DNA of 64,000 nt from Natrinema versiforme (GCF_005576615.1 NZ_CP040330.1:3224001-3288000); one strand, 5' to 3'; counted from the stretch's first letter, positions 1-8,969 are shown. Numbers and translations are program-made. Notes: generated by a model from the letters alone, not told the origin.

Positions 1-83
1 TAACACTTTCCGATTATCGGATATTCACTGAATCGAATACGTCCGACGCTCATGGCAGCGCACACGGCACGTTCGGCTGGATA

Positions 84-104
84 TAGACCGCCTCAGGCGG
101 TCTA
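84..104. repeat. Perfect 10-bp inverted repeat
   Basis: Two 10-nt arms (starting TAGACC and ending GGTCTA) flank a single C. The stop codon of the decayed reading frame that follows lies in the right arm. There is no T-run, so it is not a classical terminator. It could be a decayed 3' hairpin or a protein-binding palindrome. Confidence 0.5.
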
Positions 105-245
105 CGGGTCAATGGTGGTCTCGCCGACTCGTTCCCGGCCGAGTGACACGATGCGTTCCGGCGAGAACTGACCGCGCTCGGTGACATAGCGTCGACGTAC
201 CGCGGCGGCGTCACGTCGAAGGCGGGGTTGTCGACGTATTGAACG
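102..245 (-). pseudogene. Decayed C-terminal fragment of an eIF2B-family isomerase
   Basis: Read on the minus strand, one frame gives NPAFDVTPPRYVDA. The next frame continues VTERGQFSPERIVSLG and then GETTIDP before a stop at 102-104. Together these are the usual C-terminus of the eIF2B-like family, which includes ribose-1,5-bisphosphate isomerase and methylthioribose-1-phosphate isomerase. The two halves join if one base is restored near 185 (GCTAT-GTCACC). Upstream of about 245 I recognise nothing of the roughly 250 residues that should precede it, so this is a truncated and frameshifted remnant. Which family member it came from cannot be decided here. Confidence 0.6.
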
Positions 246-391
246 GGAAAAAGGATGCCGTCGGCTGTGACTCGGTATCGTATCCGTCACGACGGTCCGG
301 AGAATCGCTGCGGGACCGACAGACAACGGTTCCGTCGAGCCTCCGATCGAACGCCGCTTCGGTCCGCTCGACGATCCGAAGAGACCGAGCC

Positions 392-781
392 TCACTCCGA
401 GCGAGACGCTCGGTACCCCGCGATCGCTTCGGAGAGCACGTAGCTACACACGATGAGAACGAAAAGCGGTAGCCAGACCGTCTCGAGCGTGACGGGTCCG
501 ATCGTTCGGTCACCCGCGTAGAGGACGATCGCTCCCCCGCCGAGTAAGACCCCGAGCATCGCCACATAGCGCCACCGCGTGTCGGGCGGGACCGTTCCGT
601 CGGCTCTCCGGATCGCGAGATAGAGGTGTCCGCCACCGAAGAGCAGTCCGTTCACCAACAGAGCCACCGCGATCGCGACCGGTCCCGTTCCTGTCCCCAC
701 GTCAAATGAGGCGGCGACGAGCAAGACGAGTACCGCGAGGCAACACGCGCCGATATGTGCAGCCGTGTCTCGAGAAACCAC
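392..781 (-). CDS. Small four-helix membrane protein, function unknown
   Basis: About 129 residues from a GTG start at 781. There is no ATG nearby, and a TATA-like TTTTACG lies roughly 40 nt upstream. Four hydrophobic segments (about residues 10-28, 33-58, 70-89 and 100-122) surround a charged linker ([14 protein letters not shown]). The motif GHLYLAI precedes the linker, and the tail reads [13 protein letters not shown]. The same plan occurs in the proteins at 14307-14591 and 35994-36395, so these may be paralogues. No catalytic motif is visible. The exact start is uncertain because the frame stays open upstream. Confidence 0.6.
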   Translation of the reverse strand: MVSRDTAAHIGACCLAVLVLLVAASFDVGTGTGPVAIAVALLVNGLLFGGGHLYLAIRRADGTVPPDTRWRYVAMLGVLLGGGAIVLYAGDRTIGPVTLETVWLPLFVLIVCSYVLSEAIAGYRASRSE

Positions 782-1021
782 GCCGTGTACTTCCGTGGGA
801 TCAATATCAGTCTTGTGAAACGTAAAACAGGACTGCGAACCGGTCGTTCGGACAGTCTCGACCGACTGGAACAGTCGGTTCGTCTCCGTAGCGACCGACT
901 GATTCGCACCGAAACGCCGCTCGTGACGGGACCGCGCTGCTGCAGGCTGATCGTCCGGCTCCGCACGACCTCGGGGACTCGAGTGGGCGGCTTTTTCTTC
1001 GTCCGGCGAGTCGGCCCGTGT

Positions 1022-1657
1022 ATGGACCGCAGCGAACTCGCCCCCCTGATCGACCACACCGTCCTCGGCCCCGAGACGACGCTCGAGGACGTTCGAGACG
1101 TCCTCGATGCGGCCGCCGAGTACGGAATGAACGCCTGCATCCCGCCCTACGCGGTCGAGACGGCCGCCGAGTACGCACCCGACGTGACCCTCGCGACGGT
1201 GATCGGCTTCCCGCACGGCCAGCACGCGCCCGCGGTGAAACGCAAGGAGGGAGTTACGGCGTGGCAAGACGGCGCGGACGAACTCGACGTCGTGATCAAC
1301 GTCGGCCGACTGCGAGCGGGCGAGGACGACGCGGTCAGGACGGAACTCGCGGAACTGGTCGCCGCGGTGCCGATCCCGGTCAAGGTGATCATCGAAACCG
1401 CGCTCCTGACCGACGCCGAGAAACGGCGGGCCTGCGAGGCCGCCGCGGCGGCCGACGCGGCGATGGTCAAAACCTCGACCGGCTTCGCCGGCGGCGGTGC
1501 CGCGGTCGACGACGTCGAACTCATGAGCGAGTTCCTCCCCGTCAAGGCCAGCGGCGGCGTCGGCAGCTACGACGACGCGCTCGCGATGCTCGAGGCCGGA
1601 GCCGAACGGATCGGGGCCTCGAGCGGGGTCGACATTCTCGAGGGCGCACCGGAGTAG
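1022..1657 (+). CDS. deoC: Deoxyribose-phosphate aldolase
   Basis: Cytosolic TIM-barrel aldolase that splits 2-deoxyribose-5-phosphate into glyceraldehyde-3-phosphate and acetaldehyde, feeding deoxynucleosides into central metabolism. The 211 residues match the usual length. Asp89 in DELDVVIN, the Schiff-base lysine at about residue 150 in VKTSTGF, and the later lysine in VKASGGV match the Asp102/Lys167/Lys201 set of the E. coli enzyme. The frame is open further upstream, but ATG 1022 gives the family's normal N-terminus ([12 protein letters not shown]) and follows a T-rich box (CTTTTTC) by about 28 nt, as expected of a leaderless transcript. Confidence 0.95.
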   Translation: MDRSELAPLIDHTVLGPETTLEDVRDVLDAAAEYGMNACIPPYAVETAAEYAPDVTLATVIGFPHGQHAPAVKRKEGVTAWQDGADELDVVINVGRLRAGEDDAVRTELAELVAAVPIPVKVIIETALLTDAEKRRACEAAAAADAAMVKTSTGFAGGGAAVDDVELMSEFLPVKASGGVGSYDDALAMLEAGAERIGASSGVDILEGAPE

Positions 1658-1762
1658 AAGCCGGACGGGAACGGCCCGCCGGTCGGTTCTGTGGCGTCTT
1701 CGAGCAGGGAGTTTGGGAGCGAAGCCGAACGGTTTTGGTCGTTCCGCGACCAACGGAAAGCT

Positions 1763-3190
1763 ATGCTCGAGGGTGTGCGAGCGCGGCTGTACGCGCTCGC
1801 GAGACGACTCCGTCGGCTGGAGCGACGCGAACTCGACGCCGTCCTGCGGTGGCTCGAGCACACGGGCAATCTCGTCCACCTCTCGGTGCTGGTGTTCGTC
1901 CCGTTGCTGATCGCCGCGGTGACGTGGCTGGCGAACATGACGGCGGCGATCTCGTTCCTGCTGTTCCCGCCGCTTGCCTCCGGAACCTACACGCTCTTCG
2001 CCGATCCGGAGGGGAAGTACGCCACGCCGTCGAAGTTCGTCGGCGGGATGACCGTCGGCGCGCTCTGTGGCTGGTTCGCGCTGGGACTCGCGGCGGCCGT
2101 CGGGCTGCACGCCGGCGGGGTCAACGCGGCCGGGGCCGCCCTCGGCATCTTCTTTACCGGCGTCTGTACGTGGGCGCTCGACCTCGAGGAGCCGACGGCG
2201 TTTTCGACCGCTTTGCTCGTCCTCGTGACCGGCAACACGCAATTCGCCTACGTCCTCGGGATCGTCGTCTCGAGTTCGTTCGTCGCGGCGGCCTTCGTCG
2301 TCTGGCGGCGCCACTTCTACGAGCAGCGCGCTCGCTACCTCTACCAGACGACCAGCGGGGACGATCACGTGCTCGTCCCGATGGATGACTGTTCGGAGAC
2401 GGTCGCCCGTTTCGCCGCGTCGATCGCCGGCGCACACGACGCCGGGAAAGTGGTGCTGTTCGACGTGATCGACGACGAAGACGCCGAGCGGCAACGCGAC
2501 GCCGCCGGCGCGAGCGATGGTCGAACGGGCGCGAGCCCCACCGAACGCGCGGCCGGCGACGCCGCTCGCCGCCTCGAGTCGCTTGCCGCCGACCTCGAGA
2601 GCGCGTACGACGTTCCCTGCGAGGTCGTCGTCGCAGCCGACGGCGGGCTCTCGGCGGGGCTCGTCCTGCAGACGGCCCGCGAACAGAACTGCGACCTCAT
2701 CGTCGCGCCGTACGCCGAACGCGAGGACGGCGGACTCTCGGCGTTCATCACGGGGCTGTTCGACAGCGAGATCGACGTGATCGCGTTCCGGTCGAACGGA
2801 ACCCGACGACGGCGGTGGCAGAACAGTCTCGTCGCGGTTCGGGGTGCCGGCGACACCGCTCGCGCGATGCTCGACTTCGCGATCCGCGTGTCCGAGTCCG
2901 GCCGGCCGGTCAGCGTCTGTACCTGTATCGACGCCGAGTCGCGCCGCCGCACGGCGGAAGCGACCCTCGCGGATCTCGTCGACGCGTTCCCCGGCCCCTT
3001 CGAGACCCACGTCGCCACCGCGTCGGTCGAGTCCTATCTGGGCCGGGCGGCGCCCCGCTATGACGTCTGCTTCGTCGGCTCGAGCACCGACCGGTCGGCC
3101 GCCTCGCGGTTCGTCTCCCCGCCGACGTTCCGGAAGCTCAGCGACCTCGAGGCCGACGTGGCGATCGTCCACCGCGGTCGGCACCGGTAG
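1763..3190 (+). CDS. HPP-family membrane protein fused to Usp-like domains
   Basis: 475 residues from ATG 1763. About residues 40-190 hold several hydrophobic helices with the HPP-family look (FPPLASGTYTLFADPEGKYATP). A cytosolic part follows, with two regions resembling universal stress protein folds (about 205-345, containing CDLIVAPYAE, and about 355-470, beginning SLVAVRGAGDTARAMLDFA). HPP proteins are membrane proteins; some plant and cyanobacterial members transport nitrite. Usp domains bind nucleotides or sense stress. Whether this one is a transporter is inference. The frame also permits a start at 1691, but residues from MLEGVRARLY fit better. Confidence 0.75.
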   Translation: MLEGVRARLYALARRLRRLERRELDAVLRWLEHTGNLVHLSVLVFVPLLIAAVTWLANMTAAISFLLFPPLASGTYTLFADPEGKYATPSKFVGGMTVGALCGWFALGLAAAVGLHAGGVNAAGAALGIFFTGVCTWALDLEEPTAFSTALLVLVTGNTQFAYVLGIVVSSSFVAAAFVVWRRHFYEQRARYLYQTTSGDDHVLVPMDDCSETVARFAASIAGAHDAGKVVLFDVIDDEDAERQRDAAGASDGRTGASPTERAAGDAARRLESLAADLESAYDVPCEVVVAADGGLSAGLVLQTAREQNCDLIVAPYAEREDGGLSAFITGLFDSEIDVIAFRSNGTRRRRWQNSLVAVRGAGDTARAMLDFAIRVSESGRPVSVCTCIDAESRRRTAEATLADLVDAFPGPFETHVATASVESYLGRAAPRYDVCFVGSSTDRSAASRFVSPPTFRKLSDLEADVAIVHRGRHR

Positions 3191-3282
3191 CTGGACGTTC
3201 GTGTCTGTCCTACTGTGTGCTGATGGAATTGAGGGCGTTCCGATGGAATCGCGTGAGGCGAAGCGTCCTGCTATCGTGCCAA

Positions 3283-3405
3283 CAGGGAATCGCCACGCCC
3301 TCCCCAGCCGATTCACTCACTCCCTCCGGTCGTTCGCTCATCCCTCGCGCACCTTTGGTCCGCGGCTCACCCGTCGGTTCGCCGCGACACAGCGCGCGCC
3401 ACCGC
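3283..3405. repeat. Dispersed intergenic element, copy A
   Basis: Occupies the 313-nt gap (3191-3503) between two convergent genes; I see no gene there. A 38-nt block (3283-3320, starting CAGGGAATCGCC) matches the reverse complement of 8932-8969 at 35 of 38 positions. A second 16-nt block (3390-3405, CAGCGCGCGCCACCGC) matches the reverse complement of 8857-8872 exactly. The spacer is 69 nt here and 59 nt in the other copy. The rest of the gap shows nothing recognisable. Confidence 0.7.
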
Positions 3406-3503
3406 ACGCCGGTTGGCCGATTCGGAGCGAGACGCCGATCAACTGTCCTGAACGTGTCCGCAGGTTCGATCGAACGAGCCCGTTCGGCCCCCTCTGCTGG
3501 GGT

Positions 3504-4691
3504 CTACTCCCGCTCGAGGATCCGATCGATCAGCCCGCTCTCGTCGCTGCCGAGCGCCGACCGCACGAGCAGGTGGCCGCCGAGCATCGCGGGGCTGATC
3601 ACGGAGTCCGCGCCGGCGCGCTCGAGTTTCTTCGTGTTCTCGCGGTCGGTCGCGGCGGCGACGATGCGCGTGTTCGGTGCGAGTTCGCGCGCGGTGAGGA
3701 CGGTCAGGGCGTCCTCGGCGTCGTGGTTCGTGGCGACGAGGATCGCGGCCGCGCGGTCGATTTTCGCGCGGCGAAGCGGCTCCTCGTCGCTGGGGTCGCC
3801 GCTGACGACGGCGAGGCCGCGGTCGGTGAGGGTCGTCGCGGCCTCGCGGTCGCTGGTGACGACGACGAACTGCCGGCCGGCGTCCGCGAGTTCGTCGACG
3901 ATCGGTTCGGTCAGTTCGCCGTAGCCGAGCACGAGGATGTGGTCGTCGAGGAGTTGGAGTTGTGAGTCGCTCATCTTTCCGAGTGTTTTCGAGATTCTGG
4001 CCTGGATCGCCGGGCCCACGAGCGCCCCGATAGCGATACCGAAACTGGCGACGCCCAGGATGAGCACCGACATCGTAAACAGCATCGCCTCGGTCGAGCC
4101 GGGGTTGGGCGTCACGTCGCCGTAGCCGACCGTACTCGAGGTGATCAGCGTGAAGTAGAAGGCGTCGAGGATGCTGCTGATACCGTCGAAATCCTCCCGG
4201 AGCGCGTAGCCGCCGATCGTGCCGTACAGTTGGACGCCGACGAGCGACGCGCCGGCCGCGATCTGGGTCGTCGACAGCGAGAGGGGTTTGGTAAAGCGCT
4301 TGCGGGTGAACAGCAGTATCGGGATCGAAACGACCGACAGGGCGACCAGCGGCAGCGAGTACGGGCTCGACTGGAGGAGCCCCTGTGCCGCGGTCAACGG
4401 GAGCAAGAGCAGCGTCGCCCACCAGCCCGTCCGCAGGCCGCGCCGGAGTGCGAGCGCGCTGCCGACCATCAGGAACCCGGTCAGCGCACCCGTGAAGGCG
4501 GCGGCGCTCTGGACGGCCTCGGGAACGTATTCGGCGAGCGGCCCGCCGACGCTGTTCGTCCCGATGTTGAAAACCGCGGTTGCGACCGAGAGCAGCGCGA
4601 CGAGCAAGACGAGAATCACGGCCGCTCGCGTCGTGAGGACTCGCGGCCAGTTCTCCGGCAGTCGCGCTCGAGGCGACCGGTCGTCGACCAT
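3504..4691 (-). CDS. Voltage-gated-type potassium channel with RCK/TrkA-N domain
   Basis: 395 residues. Several membrane segments (about 22-42, 64-83, 90-128 and 145-165) precede a pore loop with the selectivity filter TVGYGD (187-192) and an inner helix to about 225. A Rossmann RCK domain starting HILVLGYGELTEP (about 251 on) follows. RCK domains bind nucleotide or ions and gate K+ flow. Start ATG 4691 is chosen because the upstream part of the frame is arginine-rich and unlike a channel. It is transcribed away from the two TrkA-C membrane proteins at 4861-7471, which suggests a joint role in K+ homeostasis, central for a salt-in halophile. Confidence 0.9.
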   Translation of the reverse strand: MVDDRSPRARLPENWPRVLTTRAAVILVLLVALLSVATAVFNIGTNSVGGPLAEYVPEAVQSAAAFTGALTGFLMVGSALALRRGLRTGWWATLLLLPLTAAQGLLQSSPYSLPLVALSVVSIPILLFTRKRFTKPLSLSTTQIAAGASLVGVQLYGTIGGYALREDFDGISSILDAFYFTLITSSTVGYGDVTPNPGSTEAMLFTMSVLILGVASFGIAIGALVGPAIQARISKTLGKMSDSQLQLLDDHILVLGYGELTEPIVDELADAGRQFVVVTSDREAATTLTDRGLAVVSGDPSDEEPLRRAKIDRAAAILVATNHDAEDALTVLTARELAPNTRIVAAATDRENTKKLERAGADSVISPAMLGGHLLVRSALGSDESGLIDRILERE

Positions 4692-4860
4692 ACACACCGA
4701 TGAGCGTCGGTACGGGATAAACGTCTTCGATATCGGCCGGCCGCTCTGCGGCCGGAACGGACCGGTGCCGGCGACGACTCCGTCGCGGTTCGACCGGCGC
4801 TCCAGCCCCGCTCGGTTTGCTGTCGGTGCTGATTTAACGGTTCCGCCCCACCGACACACA

Positions 4861-6123
4861 ATGCAATCGCTTCCGGTCGAGTTGCTGATCGAAGTGCTGC
4901 TCGGGCTCTATCTCGGGCTCCTGACCGGCATCGTCCCCGCGTTCGTCGCCGGTTCGCTGGGATTTCTCGTGCGGTACTTCACCGGCGTCACGCTGCCCGG
5001 GTTCGGTGTCGTCGTCCTCGCGCTGTCGATCGCCAGCGTCCAGGGCGGCCTGCTCGGCCTCGTCGAACCCACGATCGCCAAGTCGCCGCAGCTGCTGATC
5101 GCCGTCCTCGTCGTCCTGATGCTCGCGCTCTACGCCCACAATCAGGGCGACAAACTCGGGGCCGAACTGCCGCGCCGGCTCTCCTTTACCCGCCTCCGGC
5201 AGCGGACCCTCTCGGCCGACGTCGTCGAACTCGTCGGCTCGGTCGGGCAAGTCACCGTCCGCCCGACCGGCGAGATCCACGACATGGAAGGGTATCCGCC
5301 GCTGTCGCCCGATTTCCGGCGGACGCTCAAGGCCGGCTCGTGGCGACTCCCCGCCGACCTCCCCCTCTCGGAACTCGCGTCCCGCCTCGAGGAGCGACTC
5401 CGAACGGAACACGACCTCGCGGACATCGACGTCACGATCGACGAACAGGGGCGGGCGACTATCGTGGCGGCACCGCCGTCCGGAAGCCTCTCCCGGCGGG
5501 TGTCGGCGGGTCAGCGCGCCGTCTCGATCGCGACGCTGGTCCCGACGGGGCTCGCCCGCGGGGACGAGGCGACGGTTCGGACCGGCGATCGCTCGATCAC
5601 CGGCCGGGTGCTGAGCGCCCGGACCGAAGTCGACGACGAACGCGCCGCGGCCGCCGTCCCAGCGGAGCCCGTGGCGGACGAGGTCGCGACCGACGGCGGC
5701 GAAGACGACGAGGTGGTCGCCCCTGCCTCGAGGGCGAACGCGGCGACGGCCGGCGGGCCGGGACGCGTCACCCTCGCCGTCGCGCGGCGGGACGTCAAGC
5801 CGGTCCTCGAGGCCGACTCGCCGCGACTCGTCGTGCGGTCTCGCGGCACGAGCCGCGAGTTCGAGGCGCTCGCGCTGGTCAAGCGCGAAGGGTACGCCAT
5901 CCGTCGGTTCACTGTCGGCGCGACCGGTGCGGACGACGAGACCGCGTCGGCGGCGGCCGTGACGATCCTCGCGGTGCGACGGCAGGGCAGCGAGACGAGC
6001 GGTCGCCGCCACGGCTGGGTGTTCGGCCCCGGCATCGAACGGCGACTCGAGGCCGGCGACGAGGCGTTCGTCGCGGGGCCGGAGGACGCCACCGAAGCGT
6101 TCGCGGAGGCGATCGCCCGATGA
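4861..6123 (+). CDS. Membrane protein with TrkA-C-type domains (first of a pair)
   Basis: 420 residues. About three N-terminal membrane helices (10-35, 42-65 and 78-95) precede a long acidic cytosolic part. That part holds sequence typical of the RCK C-terminal ligand-binding fold (RRVSAGQRAVSIATLVPTGL, and later a FVAGPEDATEAF tail). No pore motif and no complete nucleotide-binding loop are visible, so it probably serves as an accessory or sensor rather than a channel. It is divergent from the K+ channel at 3504-4691, and the next gene follows within 55 nt with the same architecture. Confidence 0.75.
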   Translation: MQSLPVELLIEVLLGLYLGLLTGIVPAFVAGSLGFLVRYFTGVTLPGFGVVVLALSIASVQGGLLGLVEPTIAKSPQLLIAVLVVLMLALYAHNQGDKLGAELPRRLSFTRLRQRTLSADVVELVGSVGQVTVRPTGEIHDMEGYPPLSPDFRRTLKAGSWRLPADLPLSELASRLEERLRTEHDLADIDVTIDEQGRATIVAAPPSGSLSRRVSAGQRAVSIATLVPTGLARGDEATVRTGDRSITGRVLSARTEVDDERAAAAVPAEPVADEVATDGGEDDEVVAPASRANAATAGGPGRVTLAVARRDVKPVLEADSPRLVVRSRGTSREFEALALVKREGYAIRRFTVGATGADDETASAAAVTILAVRRQGSETSGRRHGWVFGPGIERRLEAGDEAFVAGPEDATEAFAEAIAR

Positions 6124-6175
6124 GCCACACCGTGATCGACGCTCGCACCGGGGGGACGACCGGGGGTGAGCGCCC

Positions 6176-7471
6176 GTGGTAGCGTCGCTCCTCGCTCAGG
6201 TGGTCTCGACCGAACTGCTCTCGTCCGAGACGCTGCTGGAAGCGCTCGTCGGGATCCTCGGGTTCGCACTGCTCGCGGCCGGTGCGAGTGTCGCCGTGGC
6301 GTTTGTCTTCCGCTGGTACAGCACCGAGGCGGTCCCCGAGGGCGTCGCGGTCCTCTTCGGCGTCGCGATAGTCGCGCTCTGGTTGAACACCCAATCCGCC
6401 CTGCAACAGGCGATCATCGGCGATACGCCGCTGACCGACCCCAGTACCGCGGTCTACACCGTCGCCGCGTTCACGGCCAGCGCGGTCGCCGCCGACGGCG
6501 GCCGGCGGTTAGGTGACTACCTCGCTCGAGACGTGTTCGTGGTCGCCACGCCGCGGACGATCACCGAGGTCACGCAGCTCGTCCGCTCTGCCGGCCGCGT
6601 CGTCAGCGTCGAACTGCCCGAGGAGATCGGCGACATCGACGGCTACGACGCCGTCGAGGAGTCGGTGAAAGCCGAACTCGCGGGCCAGACGTTCCGCTTC
6701 CCGCGCCGGCTCTCCGTCGACCAACTCCGCGAGCGACTGATCGCCCGCCTCGAGCGCGATCACGGGATCGGCCACGTCGACGCGGACCTCGCCGCGGACG
6801 GAACCGTCGAGTACCTCGCGGTGGGGAGCCGACCGGCGGGGATCGGGCCGACGCTCGCGCCGGGTACCGTCGCCGTCGCCCTCTCCGGCGATCCCGCGGC
6901 GGACGCCAGCCCGGGCGACGCAGTCCGTATCTGGGCGCGCGACGACGAGGGCGGCACCGCTCGGCGGGTCGCCGGCGGCGAACTGCGGGCGACCGCCGAC
7001 GACACTGCGACCGTCGCCCTCGACGCCGAGGACGCCCGCGACCTCGAGCCCGAACGGAACTACCGGCTCGTGACCCTGCCGGGCAGCCCCGACGCCGAAC
7101 GGGACCTCGTCTCCCTGCTCCGGACGGCCGACGAGACGGTCACGACCGTCGCCGTCGGGACCGACGACCCGCTCGTCGGGCTGGCAATCGATTCGCTGCC
7201 CGTCTTGGTGCTGGGGCTCGAGCGCGATCCTGACACCAGCGACGGCGGTGACGGCGATGGCGGCGACGAGTACCTGCCGCTGCCGGCCGGCGACGAGCGA
7301 CTCGCGGCCGGCGACGTCGCCTACGTGCTCGGTCGTCCCGACGCGCTCCGACGGGTGACCGAACGGACGCTGGTCGAGGCGGGCGACCGGAGCGGCGAGC
7401 AGGAGCGAGCGCGGGAGACCGTCGCCGACGAACGGGACGATCGCGAACGGGAACAACCACAGGAGCGGTAG
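6176..7471 (+). CDS. Membrane protein with TrkA-C-type domains (second of a pair)
   Basis: 431 residues from GTG 6176, preceded by GGGGGTGA at a ribosome-binding distance. Three membrane helices (about 17-45, 52-70 and 80-105) are followed by a domain starting VVATPRTITEVTQLV and another ending YVLGRPDALRRVTERTL, like its upstream neighbour. The last 40 residues are very charged. It shares the layout EEIGDIDGYDAV...FRFPRRLS with the upstream gene (EIHDMEGYPPLS...), so the two look like a tandem duplication. A 20-codon ORF (6120-6182) bridges the two genes through an ATGA overlap and may only reflect coupling. Confidence 0.7.
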   Translation: MVASLLAQVVSTELLSSETLLEALVGILGFALLAAGASVAVAFVFRWYSTEAVPEGVAVLFGVAIVALWLNTQSALQQAIIGDTPLTDPSTAVYTVAAFTASAVAADGGRRLGDYLARDVFVVATPRTITEVTQLVRSAGRVVSVELPEEIGDIDGYDAVEESVKAELAGQTFRFPRRLSVDQLRERLIARLERDHGIGHVDADLAADGTVEYLAVGSRPAGIGPTLAPGTVAVALSGDPAADASPGDAVRIWARDDEGGTARRVAGGELRATADDTATVALDAEDARDLEPERNYRLVTLPGSPDAERDLVSLLRTADETVTTVAVGTDDPLVGLAIDSLPVLVLGLERDPDTSDGGDGDGGDEYLPLPAGDERLAAGDVAYVLGRPDALRRVTERTLVEAGDRSGEQERARETVADERDDREREQPQER

Positions 7472-7502
7472 CTACTTGCCGCCGGCACCGATAGCGCCAC
7501 GT

Positions 7503-7784
7503 ATGCCCACGGAGTGGAAACTGTTCGCCGACCTCGCCGAACGCGCTGGCGACAAACACGTGACCGTCGATACCGCGGCCGGCGACACCGTCGGCGATGC
7601 CCTCGAGGCGCTGCTCGAGGCGGCCCCCGAACTCGAGGGGCGCGTGCTCGAGGACGGCGACCTGCGATCGCAGATCAACGTGTTGCGAAACGGGACGAAC
7701 GTGCTGGTCGAGGAGGAGGGCCTCGCAACGGAACTCGAGGAGGGAGACGAACTGGCGCTGTTTCCGCCGGTCAGCGGCGGGTAG
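7503..7784 (+). CDS. samp1: Ubiquitin-like small archaeal modifier protein SAMP1
   Basis: 93-residue beta-grasp (MoaD/ThiS) protein ending in the conjugation signal PPVSGG, so the C-terminal diglycine is intact. The N-terminus EWKLFADLAE and the INVLRNG motif match Haloferax SAMP1. In that organism SAMP1 is adenylated by UbaA, is attached to lysines of target proteins, and serves as sulphur carrier for molybdopterin synthesis. It starts 31 nt after a TrkA-C gene, so it may be co-transcribed with it, with no obvious functional link. No E1 or JAMM gene lies in the window. Confidence 0.9.
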   Translation: MPTEWKLFADLAERAGDKHVTVDTAAGDTVGDALEALLEAAPELEGRVLEDGDLRSQINVLRNGTNVLVEEEGLATELEEGDELALFPPVSGG

Positions 7785-7833
7785 CGCCTGATTCGAACTG
7801 AATCGCGGCACCGGCCCCTTCGACACCGCCCCG

Positions 7834-8799
7834 TCACTTCCCGGTGAGATCGATCCCTAACACGAAATCGGGTTCGTCGGCGGTCCCGACGCCGGCGTAG
7901 GGCGCGTCGGTGACGTGCCGGGGCGTCTCGGGGATCAGCACCCGCGTCTCGTCGGCCCCGCAGTCGGCCGCGTCGCGGGCGATTGCGGCGAACAGCGAGC
8001 GGGCGGCGTCGACGTCCGCCCACGCGCCGAGGCCGTACTCGGCCCACGTCTCGGTTTTCGGGTCCGCGTCCGATTTGTCGTCGCTCGAGTCGTCATCCTC
8101 GACCGGTCGCTCGTAGGTTCGCGATCGGTAGGCAGCCCCCGCGAGTCCGGTCTCACCGTCGACCGCGAAGACGGCCGTCTCGTCGGCCAGCCGCTCGAAA
8201 TCGTCTCGAGCGAGTTCCCTGACGGCCCACGACTCCTCGGGTGCCAGACCGAGCCCCGACAGGTACTCGCGCGCGTCGCTGTGGGTCCAGTACCGCCACG
8301 CGGCCGCGGGATCGCTCGAGACCGCGTGCGACGCCGACCCGTCGGCGTCCGGATCGGGGTCGGGGTGGGCGAAGCGAAACTCGGTGATCGGCTCGTAGCC
8401 GCTTGCCCGCGCCGCGCCGAAGGAGGCCGCGTTCCACGAGAAGATCATCACGCGGCCGACCGTCGCGCCCCGCTCGCGGGCCCACTCGAAGGTCGCCTCG
8501 TTCAGCCGGTGGCTCACCCCCTGCCGGCGGTAGTCGGCCGCGACGCGCATGCTCTGGAACCAGGCCTCGTCGTCGGTGAGCATCACGCCCTGGACGATCC
8601 CCGCGGCCTCACCGTCGACCTCCGCGAGGAAGGTCTTCTTGCCCTGTCCGGGTTCGTTCTCGAGCCAGTCGTGGTAGACCCGCGGGATGTAGTCACCGCC
8701 GCGCTCGGGCCAGATGTCGCTCGTGAAGTCGACGACGGCGTCGTAATCGTCGTGGGTCGCACGGCGGATATCGATGGACGGGTCTGCGTTAGCTGGCAT
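7834..8799 (-). CDS. GNAT-family N-acetyltransferase
   Basis: 321 residues. The N-terminal half is a GNAT fold with the acetyl-CoA loop in RVAADYRRQGVSHRLNEA (about 90-107). A second region of GNAT-like hydrophobicity ends at LIPETPRHVTD, giving the two-lobed shape of larger haloarchaeal GNATs. An acidic insert (VEDDDSSDDKSDADPKTE, about 225-242) looks like a flexible linker. The substrate is unknown. Upstream lies dispersed element copy B. Confidence 0.8.
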   Translation of the reverse strand: MPANADPSIDIRRATHDDYDAVVDFTSDIWPERGGDYIPRVYHDWLENEPGQGKKTFLAEVDGEAAGIVQGVMLTDDEAWFQSMRVAADYRRQGVSHRLNEATFEWARERGATVGRVMIFSWNAASFGAARASGYEPITEFRFAHPDPDPDADGSASHAVSSDPAAAWRYWTHSDAREYLSGLGLAPEESWAVRELARDDFERLADETAVFAVDGETGLAGAAYRSRTYERPVEDDDSSDDKSDADPKTETWAEYGLGAWADVDAARSLFAAIARDAADCGADETRVLIPETPRHVTDAPYAGVGTADEPDFVLGIDLTGK

Positions 8800-8856
8800 T
8801 GGTCGGTGAACGATGGTATCTCAGACGGTCTCGCGGGAAAGTGCTTCGCAGAACGG

Positions 8857-8969
8857 GCGGTGGCGCGCGCTGGAGAGCGGGGAGCCGATGGCGAACCGCT
8901 CGAGGGAGTCGTGCGAGGCCTTCGCGAACCTGTGAGCGAATCGGTTGGGGAGGGCGTGGGGATTCCCTG
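8857..8969. repeat. Dispersed intergenic element, copy B
   Basis: Second copy, inverted relative to 3283-3405. Blocks 8857-8872 (16 of 16 identical) and 8932-8969 (35 of 38) are conserved while the 59-nt spacer between them has drifted. It lies in the 322-nt region between the divergent GNAT gene and the lipoprotein gene at 9122; the rest of that region holds no gene I can support. Confidence 0.7.

Noticed and set aside
392-3316. A 974-codon minus-strand frame across deoC and the HPP gene
   Set aside because: Only its last 129 residues are membrane-like and coded; the rest is the arginine- and glycine-rich antisense of plus-strand genes.
6120-6182. 20-codon ORF linking the two TrkA-C genes
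   Set aside because: The ATGA overlap could arise by chance and the peptide has no features; noted only as possible coupling.
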